DNA from: Campylobacteraceae bacterium
GTDB lineage: Bacteria > Campylobacterota > Campylobacteria > Campylobacterales > Campylobacteraceae
Length of the DNA stretch: 12,805 bases
Reading direction: 5' to 3'
Assembly: GCA_031276365.1 (NCBI GenBank)
Contig: JAISNG010000044.1
Coordinates: 1 to 12,805 of the forward strand
The notes under the pieces are model-generated. The model saw only the letters and a list, made by a program, of their open reading frames with translations. It had not been told where the DNA came from and did no database searches. The position numbers and the translations under genes are program-made. Below, piece after piece: positions 6,940 through 12,805 of the stretch (the first letter of the stretch is position 1; every line of letters starts with the position of its first letter).

Positions 6940-8038
6940 GCAAATACAAAAGGCAGGTAACAATGCTCAACAATTGCAAGCAAACAATATAGTAATTAAC
7001 AACATTGGCATTGATGAAAAGCGTGCAAGAGAGATATGCCAAGAAACGAGTGTATCAGCTGTAAAAACTTACACAGAGGAAGCGTTAAATACAGCAAATG
7101 CACGAATAATAGAATTTGAAAATAAACTTCTACCAAAAATAGAAGCAGTTGAAGGTGCATTGCAATCATTTGCAGATCCCAGTTTTCAATTATTATTGAT
7201 TGAAGCACAAAAAACTGCAGCTGCAACGGAACGAGAAGAAGATTATGACCTACTTTCAGAATTATTAATCCATAGATTTCAAAAAGGAGAAAACAGAAAA
7301 ATAAGAGCAGGTATCAGTCATGCAGTTAAAATAATTGATGAAATATCAGATGATGCATTGTTGGGGTTAACTGCACTTCATTCTGTTTCTTGTTTTTTCC
7401 CTGTAACAGGCGATATAAATCAAGGTTTGACTGATTTAAATGCATTGTTTGAGAAAGTAATCTACAATCAGCTTCCTAAAGACAATGATTGGCTTGATCA
7501 TTTGGATATTCTAGATACAATTCGCATTAATTCATTTAGGAAATTGAAAAAGATTAAACAATATTATCCAGAACAACTTGATGGTTACATTGCAGCAGGC
7601 ATAAAAAAAACAAGTGAAAATTATCAAAAAGCAATTGAAATATTAAATAAAGTAAAACTTCCGAATAATATTCTTGTTGAGCATGTATTAAATCAAAATT
7701 ATGTAAGAATTAATGTAGCAAATAAAAATGAAATTAATACATTTAGCCTAATACAACCAATAATATCTTATGAGGAAAGAAAGATTTATAGAATATCATT
7801 CTCAGACGAGCAAAAAAATGCTCTAAAATCTATATATGAATTATATATACAAGATGATAATATTAAAAACAAAAATATTGAGCAGTTTATGATTAAATGG
7901 AATAAATTCCCAAAATTGAAAGAATTGCAGGAATGGTGGGACAGTATTCCCCAAAGTTTTAATATTACAATGGTTGGAAGAGTATTAGCTCATGCTAATG
8001 CTCAAAGATGCGACAAAACATTACCGTCGCTAAATTAA
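6929..8038 (+). CDS. Uncharacterised LPO_1073/Vpar_1526-type protein
   Basis: This is a 369-aa soluble protein with no signal peptide or membrane segment. The N-terminus (about 1-25) has a short polar repeat-like strand, AGNNAQQLQANNIVINNIG. A predicted coiled-coil or long-helix region follows to about 75, then a conserved-looking helical core (FADPSFQLLLIEAQKTAAAT; DLLSELLIHRFQKGENRKIR; DNDWLDHLDILDTIRIN). I recall this core pattern from a family named LPO_1073/Vpar_1526, of unknown function and scattered distribution. The attribution is from memory and is moderate. AGGA lies 10 bases before the ATG, which is inside the upstream small gene. The DNA is far more AT-rich than its neighbours (11 G+C in 60 bases at 7681-7740, against 30 in 60 at 5281-5340 in paaK), which suggests horizontal gain. 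No catalytic motif is evident. An accessory or defence role is possible but unproven. Confidence 0.75.
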   Translation: MADKQIQKAGNNAQQLQANNIVINNIGIDEKRAREICQETSVSAVKTYTEEALNTANARIIEFENKLLPKIEAVEGALQSFADPSFQLLLIEAQKTAAATEREEDYDLLSELLIHRFQKGENRKIRAGISHAVKIIDEISDDALLGLTALHSVSCFFPVTGDINQGLTDLNALFEKVIYNQLPKDNDWLDHLDILDTIRINSFRKLKKIKQYYPEQLDGYIAAGIKKTSENYQKAIEILNKVKLPNNILVEHVLNQNYVRINVANKNEINTFSLIQPIISYEERKIYRISFSDEQKNALKSIYELYIQDDNIKNKNIEQFMIKWNKFPKLKELQEWWDSIPQSFNITMVGRVLAHANAQRCDKTLPSLN

Positions 8039-8220
8039 TTCAACAACATATATAAGCTTTTTTCTGCTTCAGCAAATATCCTCAATTACGTCCATTAAAT
8101 TTATCAATTTTTATAACCAAATGTAGATAGATTGAATTTACAAACTTCTAAAAATATTTTGAATTTGAATTTTTGTATTTCTTGCAAATATCACTCAACT
8201 AAAAGGGCTTTTTATTCCAT
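8039..8220. other. AT-rich intergenic stretch, no feature seen
   Basis: This stretch follows the 369-aa gene and keeps the same high A+T content. No open frame with a ribosome-binding site, no convincing hairpin plus T-run terminator and no tRNA-like structure is visible. It is probably the trailing end of the acquired segment. Confidence 0.5.
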
Positions 8221-8221
8221 T

Positions 8222-8285
8222 ATTCTTGCGACCGAACGACAAGCGAACGCAAGTAAACGCATATCGTGAGGAAAGGCAGGAATCC
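8222..8285. repeat. Dispersed palindromic repeat unit A
   Basis: The unit runs from ATTCTTGCGACCG to GGCAGGAATCC and has complementary ends (ATTC/GAAT). Inside it, CTTGCG at 8225-8230 pairs with CGCAAG at 8248-8253. The pattern is one I know from dispersed non-coding repeats that translate into characteristic nonsense peptides. Confidence 0.5.
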
Positions 8286-8293
8286 ACATATTC

Positions 8294-8327
8294 CGTCATT
8301 GCAAAATACGCAGTGTCGTGGCAATCC
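8294..8327. repeat. Dispersed palindromic repeat unit B (GTCATTGC...GCAATCC)
   Basis: The unit starts CGTCATTGC and ends GGCAATCC, so ATTGC and GCAAT are inverted at its ends. This matches a well-known class of short intergenic palindromic repeats shared by many bacterial genomes. It lies 8 bp beyond unit A and shares the GTCATT...AATCC outer bases with unit C. Confidence 0.6.
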
Positions 8328-8350
8328 AGAGCAATAAAAAACCTATTTCT

Positions 8351-8375
8351 GTCATTCCTGCGCAGGCGGGAATCC
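8351..8375 (+). repeat. Dispersed palindromic repeat unit C (dRS3-like), left copy
   Basis: This 25-bp unit starts GTCATTCCTGCG and ends GGCGGGAATCC. It contains the perfect palindrome CCTGCGCAGG and fits ATTCC-N10-GGAAT. It resembles the ATTCCC-N8-GGGAAT repeats described as dRS3 in Neisseria. An inverted copy lies at 8478-8502. Confidence 0.7.
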
Positions 8376-8477
8376 AAAAAGAATTTACAATTAAGTAAAA
8401 TAAACACGAGTGATATTAAACGTTTTATGGATTACTTTTTCTCGCGTATTGTTATGCTTTAAAATCACTTTTGGCTT

Positions 8478-8502
8478 GGATTTCCGCCTGCGCGGGAATG
8501 AC
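8478..8502 (-). repeat. Dispersed palindromic repeat unit C, inverted right copy
   Basis: Read on the minus strand it matches the left copy at 8351-8375 at 23 of 25 positions. The two copies face each other across about 100 bp of gene-free sequence. That could form a large stem, or mark the ends of a small non-autonomous element. Confidence 0.7.
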
Positions 8503-8690
8503 GAAATAGAGATACTTTATTTGTTATTTGATTGTGAAAATAACGCAAAACAAGCAATAAATGAGAATGATAAAAAATGCAGATAAATTATCGGTGCGGA
8601 AATATAATTGTAGGTTAGCAAAAGATAATGACAAAAAAGCTAAGAGATTAAAAAATCTACTATTTGTTTTTTATATTGTGCGATTAAAAA
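8503..8690. other. AT-rich gap between repeats and rnpB, no feature seen
   Basis: The sequence has no open frame supported by a ribosome-binding site. A plus-strand frame that begins here runs antisense through rnpB and is not believable. The first bases left of rnpB are a T-run on the minus strand that ends the RNA. Confidence 0.5.
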
Positions 8691-9018
8691 CTTCAAGGCA
8701 CGCCGTAAGCCGGGTTCTGTCGTGGGCGACTATTTATCTGGGCGTCATTTCGCAATGCCGCTCAAGCGAAGAGTTCAAATATAAGACTAAAACCATCTCT
8801 TCTTGCTGCAGGTTGGGTTTACAAAGCCATTTTTATTGCTAAAGACGCTGGTGGGCTCTTGCCCCACCGTTTCACCTTTTCCGCTTTCGCGGTAGTCTGT
8901 TTTCTGTTGCACTTTCCCTTGGGTTACCCCAGCCACCTGTTAGGTGGAACCATGTCTTATTGCAGCCCGGACTTTCCTCTAAAGCTAGACTTTAGCAGCC
9001 GCCTGTCGTGCCTTGAAG
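8691..9018 (-). ncRNA. rnpB: RNase P RNA (class A)
   Basis: This is the catalytic RNA of RNase P, which removes 5' leaders from tRNA precursors together with the RnpA protein. The ends pair perfectly over 12 bases (CTTCAAGGCACG with CGTGCCTTGAAG) to make helix P1. On the minus strand the conserved 5' block GAGGAAAGTCCGGGCT is at 8979-8964, followed by GGTGAAACGGTGGGGCAAGA and AGAGCCCACCAG-type core sequence. The 3' block ACAGAACCCGGCTTA is at 8720-8706, and the two distant blocks form P4. The length of about 328 bases is within the usual range. TTTTT follows P1 directly, so P1 and the T-run can act as the terminator. The exact 5' and 3' ends are inferred from P1 and could shift by a few bases. 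Confidence 0.97.
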
Positions 9019-9023
9019 CAAAA

Positions 9024-9029
9024 ATTATA
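9024..9029 (-). promoter_or_regulatory. -10 box of rnpB promoter
   Basis: TATAAT on the minus strand, preceded by TTTTGTA, lies 6-7 bases before the P1 helix, which is the right distance for the RNA 5' end. The region upstream includes one copy of the 25-nt direct repeat. There is no consensus -35 box. Confidence 0.75.
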
Positions 9030-9030
9030 T

Positions 9031-9055
9031 ACAAAATCCGCTACGATAACGCTTA
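9031..9055. repeat. Direct repeat, copy 1 (in rnpB promoter region)
   Basis: This copy matches 9241-9265 at about 21 of 25 positions, with the last 12 (CGATAACGCTTA) identical. The spacing between copies is exactly 210 bp. The copy covers the rnpB promoter just upstream of its -10 box. Confidence 0.6.
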
Positions 9056-9240
9056 ACGATATGTTTGACTGTATGAAGTCAAAATAATCACAACGCCCGT
9101 AACGATTTGCGAAGCTATCCTTATTCTCTTGCGCCTCGCCGCGCACTAATGGTTCTCATCGCACCAAAAACGTCAATCCCCAGATATCTAAAAACAGTAT
9201 GATTTACGCCAACTGCGGGCGGGGCCGAATGCAACAATGC
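9056..9240 (-). other. GC-richer block between direct repeats, unassigned
   Basis: The block is more GC-rich than the flanks, with runs such as CTGCGGGCGGGGCCG. On the minus strand a frame stays open from the base after the TPR gene stop (9267) to a TAA at 9121-9123, 48 codons, and includes LGIDVFGAMRTISARRGARE. It has no ATG near its beginning and no clear ribosome-binding site. The peptide has a familiar look of recurring intergenic sequence in Campylobacter-like genomes, which I cannot verify. It may be a remnant of a mobile or repeated element. Confidence 0.35.
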
Positions 9241-9265
9241 AGAAAATTCGCCGCGATAACGCTTA
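9241..9265. repeat. Direct repeat, copy 2 (next to TPR gene stop)
   Basis: This is the second copy of the imperfect 25-nt direct repeat. It ends 2 bp before the stop codon of the TPR gene. It lacks the TATAAT that follows the first copy on the minus strand, so it is not a second rnpB promoter. Confidence 0.6.
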
Positions 9266-9267
9266 GT

Positions 9268-10332
9268 TTATTTGTAGTAAAACTCTTTTAAAAAGTCAAT
9301 GCACTCTTTTATCCAATTTTTCTCAGGACTTTTGAGCTTTTTTTGCCAATTGTCCAAATCAGAAAAGTCAAAATTTACATTCAATCTTCTAAAATTAAAA
9401 TCCGCATATTTCTTTTTAAGTGACTTTAACGCGGCACTTTGATTTGCGTTTTGCGCTTTATAGATGATTTGCAAAAACTCATACATGAACGCCGAATACT
9501 CGCTCTTGGCGGCTATTTTGGAGTTCTCATCGCTAAAAGATGGTTTGATATTGTTGCAAATCTCTATCTCTATTTTATTTGTTACAGCTCCTCCTACAAT
9601 TCTGATAATATCGGGGTTTGTGGAGTTTTTAAATATGTCTATTATCTTTTGATATGACGCAAATCCGCTTTTAAACTCGCCTAATTTTATATAATTTGTA
9701 CTAAGCATCATAAGGTTGCCGAGAATTTGATTTTGCATGTATTCGTCTTGATAATTTCCGAATTTGTCCATAAATTTACTACTGATATCAATAGCTTTGC
9801 GGTATTCGTCCAACAGCGTATAGTGACGTCCGAGAGTTGTCATCACTCCCGCCAAAGCTATTTTGATATTTTCATTGTCCGTATCGGCAAATCGCGCGAT
9901 AAATTTTTCAGCCGTCTCTATCTCGCCTTTTGTATCATTTGCGGCAAATGCAATATAACCCTTTCTTAAAAGAGATTTTGACGTTATGAGTTCAATGCCA
10001 TCATCGTTTGAATTTATAAATTTTGAAATTATGCGTTCATGAGCGTTCAATTCAGCTTTCGTGTCGTTTACCTCGGCGTATGCCAAAGCAAGATTGGACA
10101 TTGCCTGTGAGGTTATGAGCCTAATCTCACTGTTTGTTGAGTGTTCAAACTTGTCTATCAGTTCATGATAAGCGCCTATCATATCCTGTGTTTCGCCTGA
10201 ACAATAAAGTCCAAACGCCCGCTCAAACATGCTTTTTGCATTTTGCAAATCCATTTTTTCCTGAAATGTATCGGTATTTGGTACACTCAAAGCGACTGTC
10301 AAACTAAGGACAAACAAAAAAAATGCTCTCAT
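9268..10332 (-). CDS. Exported tetratricopeptide-like repeat protein
   Basis: This is a 354-aa protein with a probable signal peptide (MRAFFLFVLSLTVALS, cleavage near residue 16-20). Residues 28-250 contain five helical repeats with an exact 43-residue period. A (I/M)xxF motif recurs with its Phe at 62, 105, 148, 191 and 234, each followed by a polar loop with Asn/Asp (for example KFEHSTNSEIRLI and IFKNSTNPDIIRI). This is the layout of TPR-like scaffold proteins in the periplasm or outer membrane. The C-terminal 100 residues are less regular and lysine-rich. AAGGG lies 7 bases before the ATG. The gene follows folA by 20 bp and is likely in the thyA-folA transcript, though nothing links it to folate chemistry. 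The partner and function are unknown. Confidence 0.85.
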   Translation of the reverse strand: MRAFFLFVLSLTVALSVPNTDTFQEKMDLQNAKSMFERAFGLYCSGETQDMIGAYHELIDKFEHSTNSEIRLITSQAMSNLALAYAEVNDTKAELNAHERIISKFINSNDDGIELITSKSLLRKGYIAFAANDTKGEIETAEKFIARFADTDNENIKIALAGVMTTLGRHYTLLDEYRKAIDISSKFMDKFGNYQDEYMQNQILGNLMMLSTNYIKLGEFKSGFASYQKIIDIFKNSTNPDIIRIVGGAVTNKIEIEICNNIKPSFSDENSKIAAKSEYSAFMYEFLQIIYKAQNANQSAALKSLKKKYADFNFRRLNVNFDFSDLDNWQKKLKSPEKNWIKECIDFLKEFYYK

Positions 10333-10352
10333 TTTTTATCCCTTTAAAATAT

Positions 10353-10859
10353 CTATTTTGGTAATTTTTGCAAAATGAAACGCTGCCATGCAGGAATTTT
10401 TTCGCCGTTTTTTCCGATGCTTTTTTCATATTTTTTCTCGTCTATCATCTGCCAATTTTTAAAATTTATCGGAGGGAAAAAAGTATCTGCCTTACCGTTA
10501 TAATCAACAGTCGTAAGATACAGCCTGTCTGATAACAAAAGAGCCTCTTTGTAAACCTCTCCGCCGCCCACGACAAACGCCTCGTCTTCGCCCCTGCTTT
10601 CACAAAACTCTATCGCCTTTTGCAGATTTTCACTCACAAAAACGCCATGCGCACTAAAACCGCTTTTTGATAAAACTACAGAAGTGCGGTTTGGCAGCGG
10701 TTTGCCGATAGACTCATAAGTCTTTCTACCCATTATCAGATGGTGTCCCATGGTAAGCTCTTTAAAAAGCTTCAAATCCTCAGGAATGTGCCACAAAAGT
10801 CTGTTTTCAAGCCCTATCTGCCAAGCTTTGCCAACAGCTACGATGATGGAGAGCCTCAT
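10353..10859 (-). CDS. folA: Dihydrofolate reductase
   Basis: FolA reduces dihydrofolate to tetrahydrofolate with NADPH, restoring the cofactor that ThyA oxidises. The 168-aa protein has the expected N-terminal strand (LSIIVAVGKAWQIGLENRLLW), the catalytic acid in IPEDLKLFK (Asp28, equivalent to Asp27 of E. coli), the NADPH-binding IMGRKTYESIGKPLPNR, and the VVGGGEVYKEAL glycine motif. Its ATG overlaps the thyA stop in an ATGA, so the two are translationally coupled. The TPR gene follows at 20 bp. The gene is complete, with no broken motif. Confidence 0.96.
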   Translation of the reverse strand: MRLSIIVAVGKAWQIGLENRLLWHIPEDLKLFKELTMGHHLIMGRKTYESIGKPLPNRTSVVLSKSGFSAHGVFVSENLQKAIEFCESRGEDEAFVVGGGEVYKEALLLSDRLYLTTVDYNGKADTFFPPINFKNWQMIDEKKYEKSIGKNGEKIPAWQRFILQKLPK

Positions 10860-11650
10860 ACGGCAACCTCCGCTTTGATGTGAGGGTGAGCTTCGTAATT
10901 GAAAAGTTCAAAATCCTCAAATTTAAATTCAAAAATATCTTTTACATTTGGATTTAGTCTCATCTGCGGCAGTGCGAAAGGTTTGCGTCCAAGCTGCAAA
11001 TCAGCCTGCTCAAGGTGATTAGCATAAAGATGCGCATCGCCAAAGGTATGGATAAAATCGCCAAGTTCAAGCTCGCAAACCTGCGCTATCATCATCGTCA
11101 AGAGCGAATATGACGCGATATTAAACGGCACTCCCAAAAATATATCGGCACTTCTTTGATAAAGCTGGCACGAAAGCCTGCCCTCCGCTGCATAAAACTG
11201 AAAAAGTGCATGACATGGAGCAAGAGCCATCTTGTCAAGTTCTGCGACATTCCATGCACTTACGATAATGCGGCGGCTTGAAGAGTTTGTTTTGAGCTGT
11301 TTCACAACTTCGCTTATCTGGTCAATACTCTTATTGTCAGCTCCCCTCCAGCTTCTCCACTGCGCGCCGTAAACAGGTCCCAGATTGCCCTCTTTGTCAG
11401 CCCACTCATCCCAGATTTTCACGCCGTTATCTTTCAAGTATTTTATATTTGTATCACCTTTTAAAAACCACAAAAGCTCATGTATGATGGATTTTAGATG
11501 GCATTTTTTAGTCGTAATAAGCGGGAAGCCCTCATTTAGGTCAAACCTCATCTGATAGCCGAAAACCGAATATGTCCCCGTGCCTGTTCTGTCCTCCTTG
11601 AAAACTCCATTTTGCCTTACATGATGCATCAAATCAAGATACTGTTTCAA
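10856..11650 (-). CDS. thyA: Thymidylate synthase, ThyA type
   Basis: ThyA converts dUMP to dTMP using methylene-tetrahydrofolate, producing dihydrofolate. The protein is 264 aa, the same length as E. coli ThyA. The catalytic cysteine in LAPCHALFQF is residue 146, as in E. coli. Other conserved blocks are FKEDRTGTGTYSVFGYQMRF near the N-terminus, GPVYGAQWRSW at 91-101, and RSADIFLGVPFNIASYSLL. The start is TTG at 11650, supported by AAAGGA 5 bases upstream and by the matching length; no ATG is nearby. It is the first gene of thyA-folA-TPR. Well-studied Campylobacter and Helicobacter species use flavin-dependent ThyX, so a ThyA/FolA pair here is notable. Confidence 0.97.
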   Translation of the reverse strand: MKQYLDLMHHVRQNGVFKEDRTGTGTYSVFGYQMRFDLNEGFPLITTKKCHLKSIIHELLWFLKGDTNIKYLKDNGVKIWDEWADKEGNLGPVYGAQWRSWRGADNKSIDQISEVVKQLKTNSSSRRIIVSAWNVAELDKMALAPCHALFQFYAAEGRLSCQLYQRSADIFLGVPFNIASYSLLTMMIAQVCELELGDFIHTFGDAHLYANHLEQADLQLGRKPFALPQMRLNPNVKDIFEFKFEDFELFNYEAHPHIKAEVAV

Positions 11651-11676
11651 GTTATTCCTTTGTCAAAAACTTCATT

Positions 11677-11682
11677 ATTTTA
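11677..11682 (-). promoter_or_regulatory. -10 box of thyA operon promoter
   Basis: TAAAAT on the minus strand lies 26 bp before the TTG start of thyA, preceded by T-rich sequence (TTTTTAGCTTTTTTGG) of the kind that replaces a -35 box in Campylobacter promoters. The leader would be about 20 bases. Confidence 0.4.
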
Positions 11683-11715
11683 ACCAAAAAAGCTAAAAAC
11701 TAATATCAATTGTGC

Positions 11716-11721
11716 TATTAT
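11716..11721 (+). promoter_or_regulatory. Extended -10 box of SIMPL gene promoter
   Basis: TATTAT is preceded by TGC, giving an extended -10 (TGCTATTAT) 25 bp before the start codon. It sits in the 96-bp divergent gap shared with the thyA promoter. Confidence 0.5.
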
Positions 11722-11746
11722 TCAAAAATTTCTTCAAGGAGACAAT

Positions 11747-12463
11747 ATGCAAAAAAGTGCTGCGCTCATCATAGGAGTGTTTTTCGTGGTCGGACTTTTA
11801 GTCCTTGGTCTTAGTATCAAAAGCGGGTTTCAATCTCAACCACAAGAGTTTGAAAAGCCTGAAGCTATTATAGCCGTAAGCGGTTCGGCAAGTAAAGTTA
11901 TCAGCGCAAACGGCGTTTCATGGTCATTTGAAATCGTCAGTTCAGCCAATACTTTAAACAAAGTTTTGGAAAAAAGCGCAAAAGATAAAGAGACTTTAAA
12001 ACAGTTTTTCGTAAATGCAGGAGTGTCTGAAAAGGATATAATCTTCAGCAACTTGCAGATAATAGACGCAAAAAACAGCAATGAAGCTTACTACGGCGCT
12101 CAAGGCAGTAATTTTATAGCGGAACAAAGCGTATTAATACAAGTTTACGATATAAATTCGCTCAAAAATGCCCAAAGCAATCTCTCTGAACTTTATAAAG
12201 CTGGAGTTGCACTCAAGTATCAATACAAAAACGATTATTTGCAAATCAAATATTTTTACGATACGGATTATGGGCAGGAGTTGATAGATGAAGCTTTTGC
12301 CAACGCCGAAGCTGCTGCGCAAAAAATCGCCGAAAAGTCAAACAAAACACTGAGCGGCTTGGATAATATTTATGTGGACAATATTGATTATGACTACTCG
12401 AACGAATATTTGCCGATTAAGCAGATTACCGTGAAAGTAAACGCCTCATTTTTGGCTAAATAA
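11747..12463 (+). CDS. SIMPL-domain (DUF541) protein, membrane-anchored
   Basis: This is a 238-aa protein with an N-terminal uncleaved membrane anchor (IIGVFFVVGLLVLGLSI, residues 8-24) and a periplasmic SIMPL domain from about 40 to the end. The domain begins with the usual IIAVSGSASKVISANGVSWSFEI and includes KDKETLKQFFVNAGVSEKDI and AFANAEAAAQKIAEK. AAGGAGA precedes the ATG. SIMPL proteins are widespread in Gram-negative cell envelopes; some are linked to oxidative-stress tolerance or outer-membrane assembly, but the molecular role is not settled. The gene stands alone on its strand, divergent from thyA and convergent with the phosphatase-family gene, with a hairpin terminator between. Confidence 0.9.
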   Translation: MQKSAALIIGVFFVVGLLVLGLSIKSGFQSQPQEFEKPEAIIAVSGSASKVISANGVSWSFEIVSSANTLNKVLEKSAKDKETLKQFFVNAGVSEKDIIFSNLQIIDAKNSNEAYYGAQGSNFIAEQSVLIQVYDINSLKNAQSNLSELYKAGVALKYQYKNDYLQIKYFYDTDYGQELIDEAFANAEAAAQKIAEKSNKTLSGLDNIYVDNIDYDYSNEYLPIKQITVKVNASFLAK

Positions 12464-12474
12464 AAGATTTTAAC

Positions 12475-12495
12475 ACAGGCGGTTTTTCCGCCTGT
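12475..12495. terminator. Bidirectional intrinsic terminator
   Basis: ACAGGCGG and CCGCCTGT make a perfect 8-bp GC-rich stem around TTTTT. It lies in the 38-bp gap between the convergent SIMPL and phosphatase-family stop codons. On the plus strand it is followed by TGCGTTTT and on the minus strand by GTTAAAATCTTTT, so it can serve both genes. Confidence 0.8.
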
Positions 12496-12501
12496 TGCGT
12501 T

Positions 12502-12805
12502 TTACATCTGGAAGCAGGCTTTCAATGGCAGATGGTCTGAAAAACCTCTAAAATTTCCTTTCGGCGTATTCTTAGAATTAAGCAGATAATCTTCTCTAAA
12601 TACAGAAAAACTCTTTTTGGCGTATCTTAACCCACCATCTCCCAAAAACGCATTTGTGAGCAAAATCCTATCAAGCGCATTACGCTCTTTTTTATAGACA
12701 TAATTCCATCGTTTCTTTTTAGAAAGTTCGTTCCACAAGTCATAAACGCTATCTTTTAAGGCGCTTTCAAGCGGTGAATTTTCATAATCAGGCGTATTAA
12801 AATCA
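12502..12805 (-). CDS. Endonuclease/exonuclease/phosphatase-family protein, C-terminal part (cut by right edge)
   Basis: The frame is open from the right edge to a TAA at 12502-12504, giving the last 100 residues. The first visible residues, DFNTP, fit the GDFN metal-binding motif of the family, and the base before them is compatible with Gly. Near the end, GFSDHLPLKA carries the SDHLP motif with the catalytic histidine. These two motifs at this spacing are typical of Mg-dependent EEP-fold nucleases and phosphatases. The N-terminus, any signal peptide and the substrate are not visible. An internal TTG at 12738 is not the real start. The gene converges on the SIMPL gene. Confidence 0.85.
   Translation of the reverse strand, partial: DFNTPDYENSPLESALKDSVYDLWNELSKKKRWNYVYKKERNALDRILLTNAFLGDGGLRYAKKSFSVFREDYLLNSKNTPKGNFRGFSDHLPLKACFQM

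Noticed and set aside
6763..8038. A frameshift joining the small membrane protein and the 369-aa protein
   Set aside because: Each has its own ribosome-binding site and start, and the overlap is only 11 bp. The similar motifs would appear twice in a fusion. Two coupled genes is simpler.
8195..8407. 70-residue minus-strand open frame
   Set aside because: Its peptide (DSRLRRND, DCHDTAYFAMTE, RLSFGRKN) is the typical nonsense translation of dispersed palindromic repeats, and it lies across three repeat units.
8226..8462. 78-residue plus-strand open frame
   Set aside because: Same repeat-derived sequence in the other direction; no ribosome-binding site.
8222..8502. CRISPR array
   Set aside because: Units differ in sequence, spacing and orientation; no regular direct repeats with uniform spacers and no cas genes.
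8691..9018. tmRNA instead of RNase P RNA
   Set aside because: No tRNA-like ends or tag frame; the conserved GAGGAAAGTCCGGGCT and ACAGAACCCGGCTTA blocks are RNase P hallmarks.
8561..9056. Two plus-strand open frames (93 and 65 residues)
   Set aside because: They are antisense to the RNase P RNA and owe their openness to it.
9439..9969. Plus-strand open frames of 62-80 residues over the repeat-protein gene
   Set aside because: Antisense shadows of the 354-codon gene without ribosome-binding sites.

Overview
The window is most likely from a chromosome of the Campylobacterota (Epsilonproteobacteria), in or near Campylobacter. The evidence is the moderately AT-rich, tightly packed genes with ATGA overlaps, the extended -10 promoters without clear -35 boxes, an FTR1-type iron permease under Fur-box-like operators, and an RNase P RNA with bacterial conserved blocks. 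The genus cannot be fixed from sequence alone. A linked thyA-folA pair is worth noting, because well-studied Campylobacter and Helicobacter species use ThyX instead.

Layout, left to right. (1) 1-846, minus: the 5' part of an FTR1-family iron permease gene, cut by the window edge, with two Fur-box-like palindromes upstream. (2) 994-2382, minus: rsmD (TTG start) and a DppC-type ABC permease, apparently one transcript. (3) 2540-6614, plus: a compact four-gene operon, iorA-iorB-paaK-tandem ACT protein. It would link aryl-2-oxoacids, arylacetyl-CoA and arylacetates, either as catabolism of aromatic amino acids or as salvage of aryl acids into them. The ACT protein is a plausible amino-acid sensor. 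(4) 6615-8038, plus: a strikingly AT-rich island with a 58-aa one-helix membrane protein overlapping a 369-aa protein, which I match from memory to the uncharacterised LPO_1073/Vpar_1526 family. This is the best candidate in the window for an undescribed accessory system. (5) 8221-8502: a cluster of dispersed palindromic repeats with GTCATT...AATCC ends, no genes. (6) 8691-9018, minus: rnpB. (7) 9031-9265: a GC-richer 210-bp block bracketed by an imperfect 25-nt direct repeat, one copy of which lies in the rnpB promoter region. (8) 9268-11650, minus: thyA-folA-TPR gene, one probable operon giving dTMP synthesis, folate reduction and an exported helical-repeat protein. (9) 11747-12463, plus: a membrane-anchored SIMPL-domain protein. 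It shares a bidirectional terminator with (10) the convergent 3' end of an endonuclease/exonuclease/phosphatase-family gene, cut at the right edge.

The ior-paaK-ACT operon and the thyA-folA operon are metabolic housekeeping or niche genes. The 6.6-9.3 kb interval is the accessory zone, where base composition, repeats and unknown proteins all depart from the surroundings.
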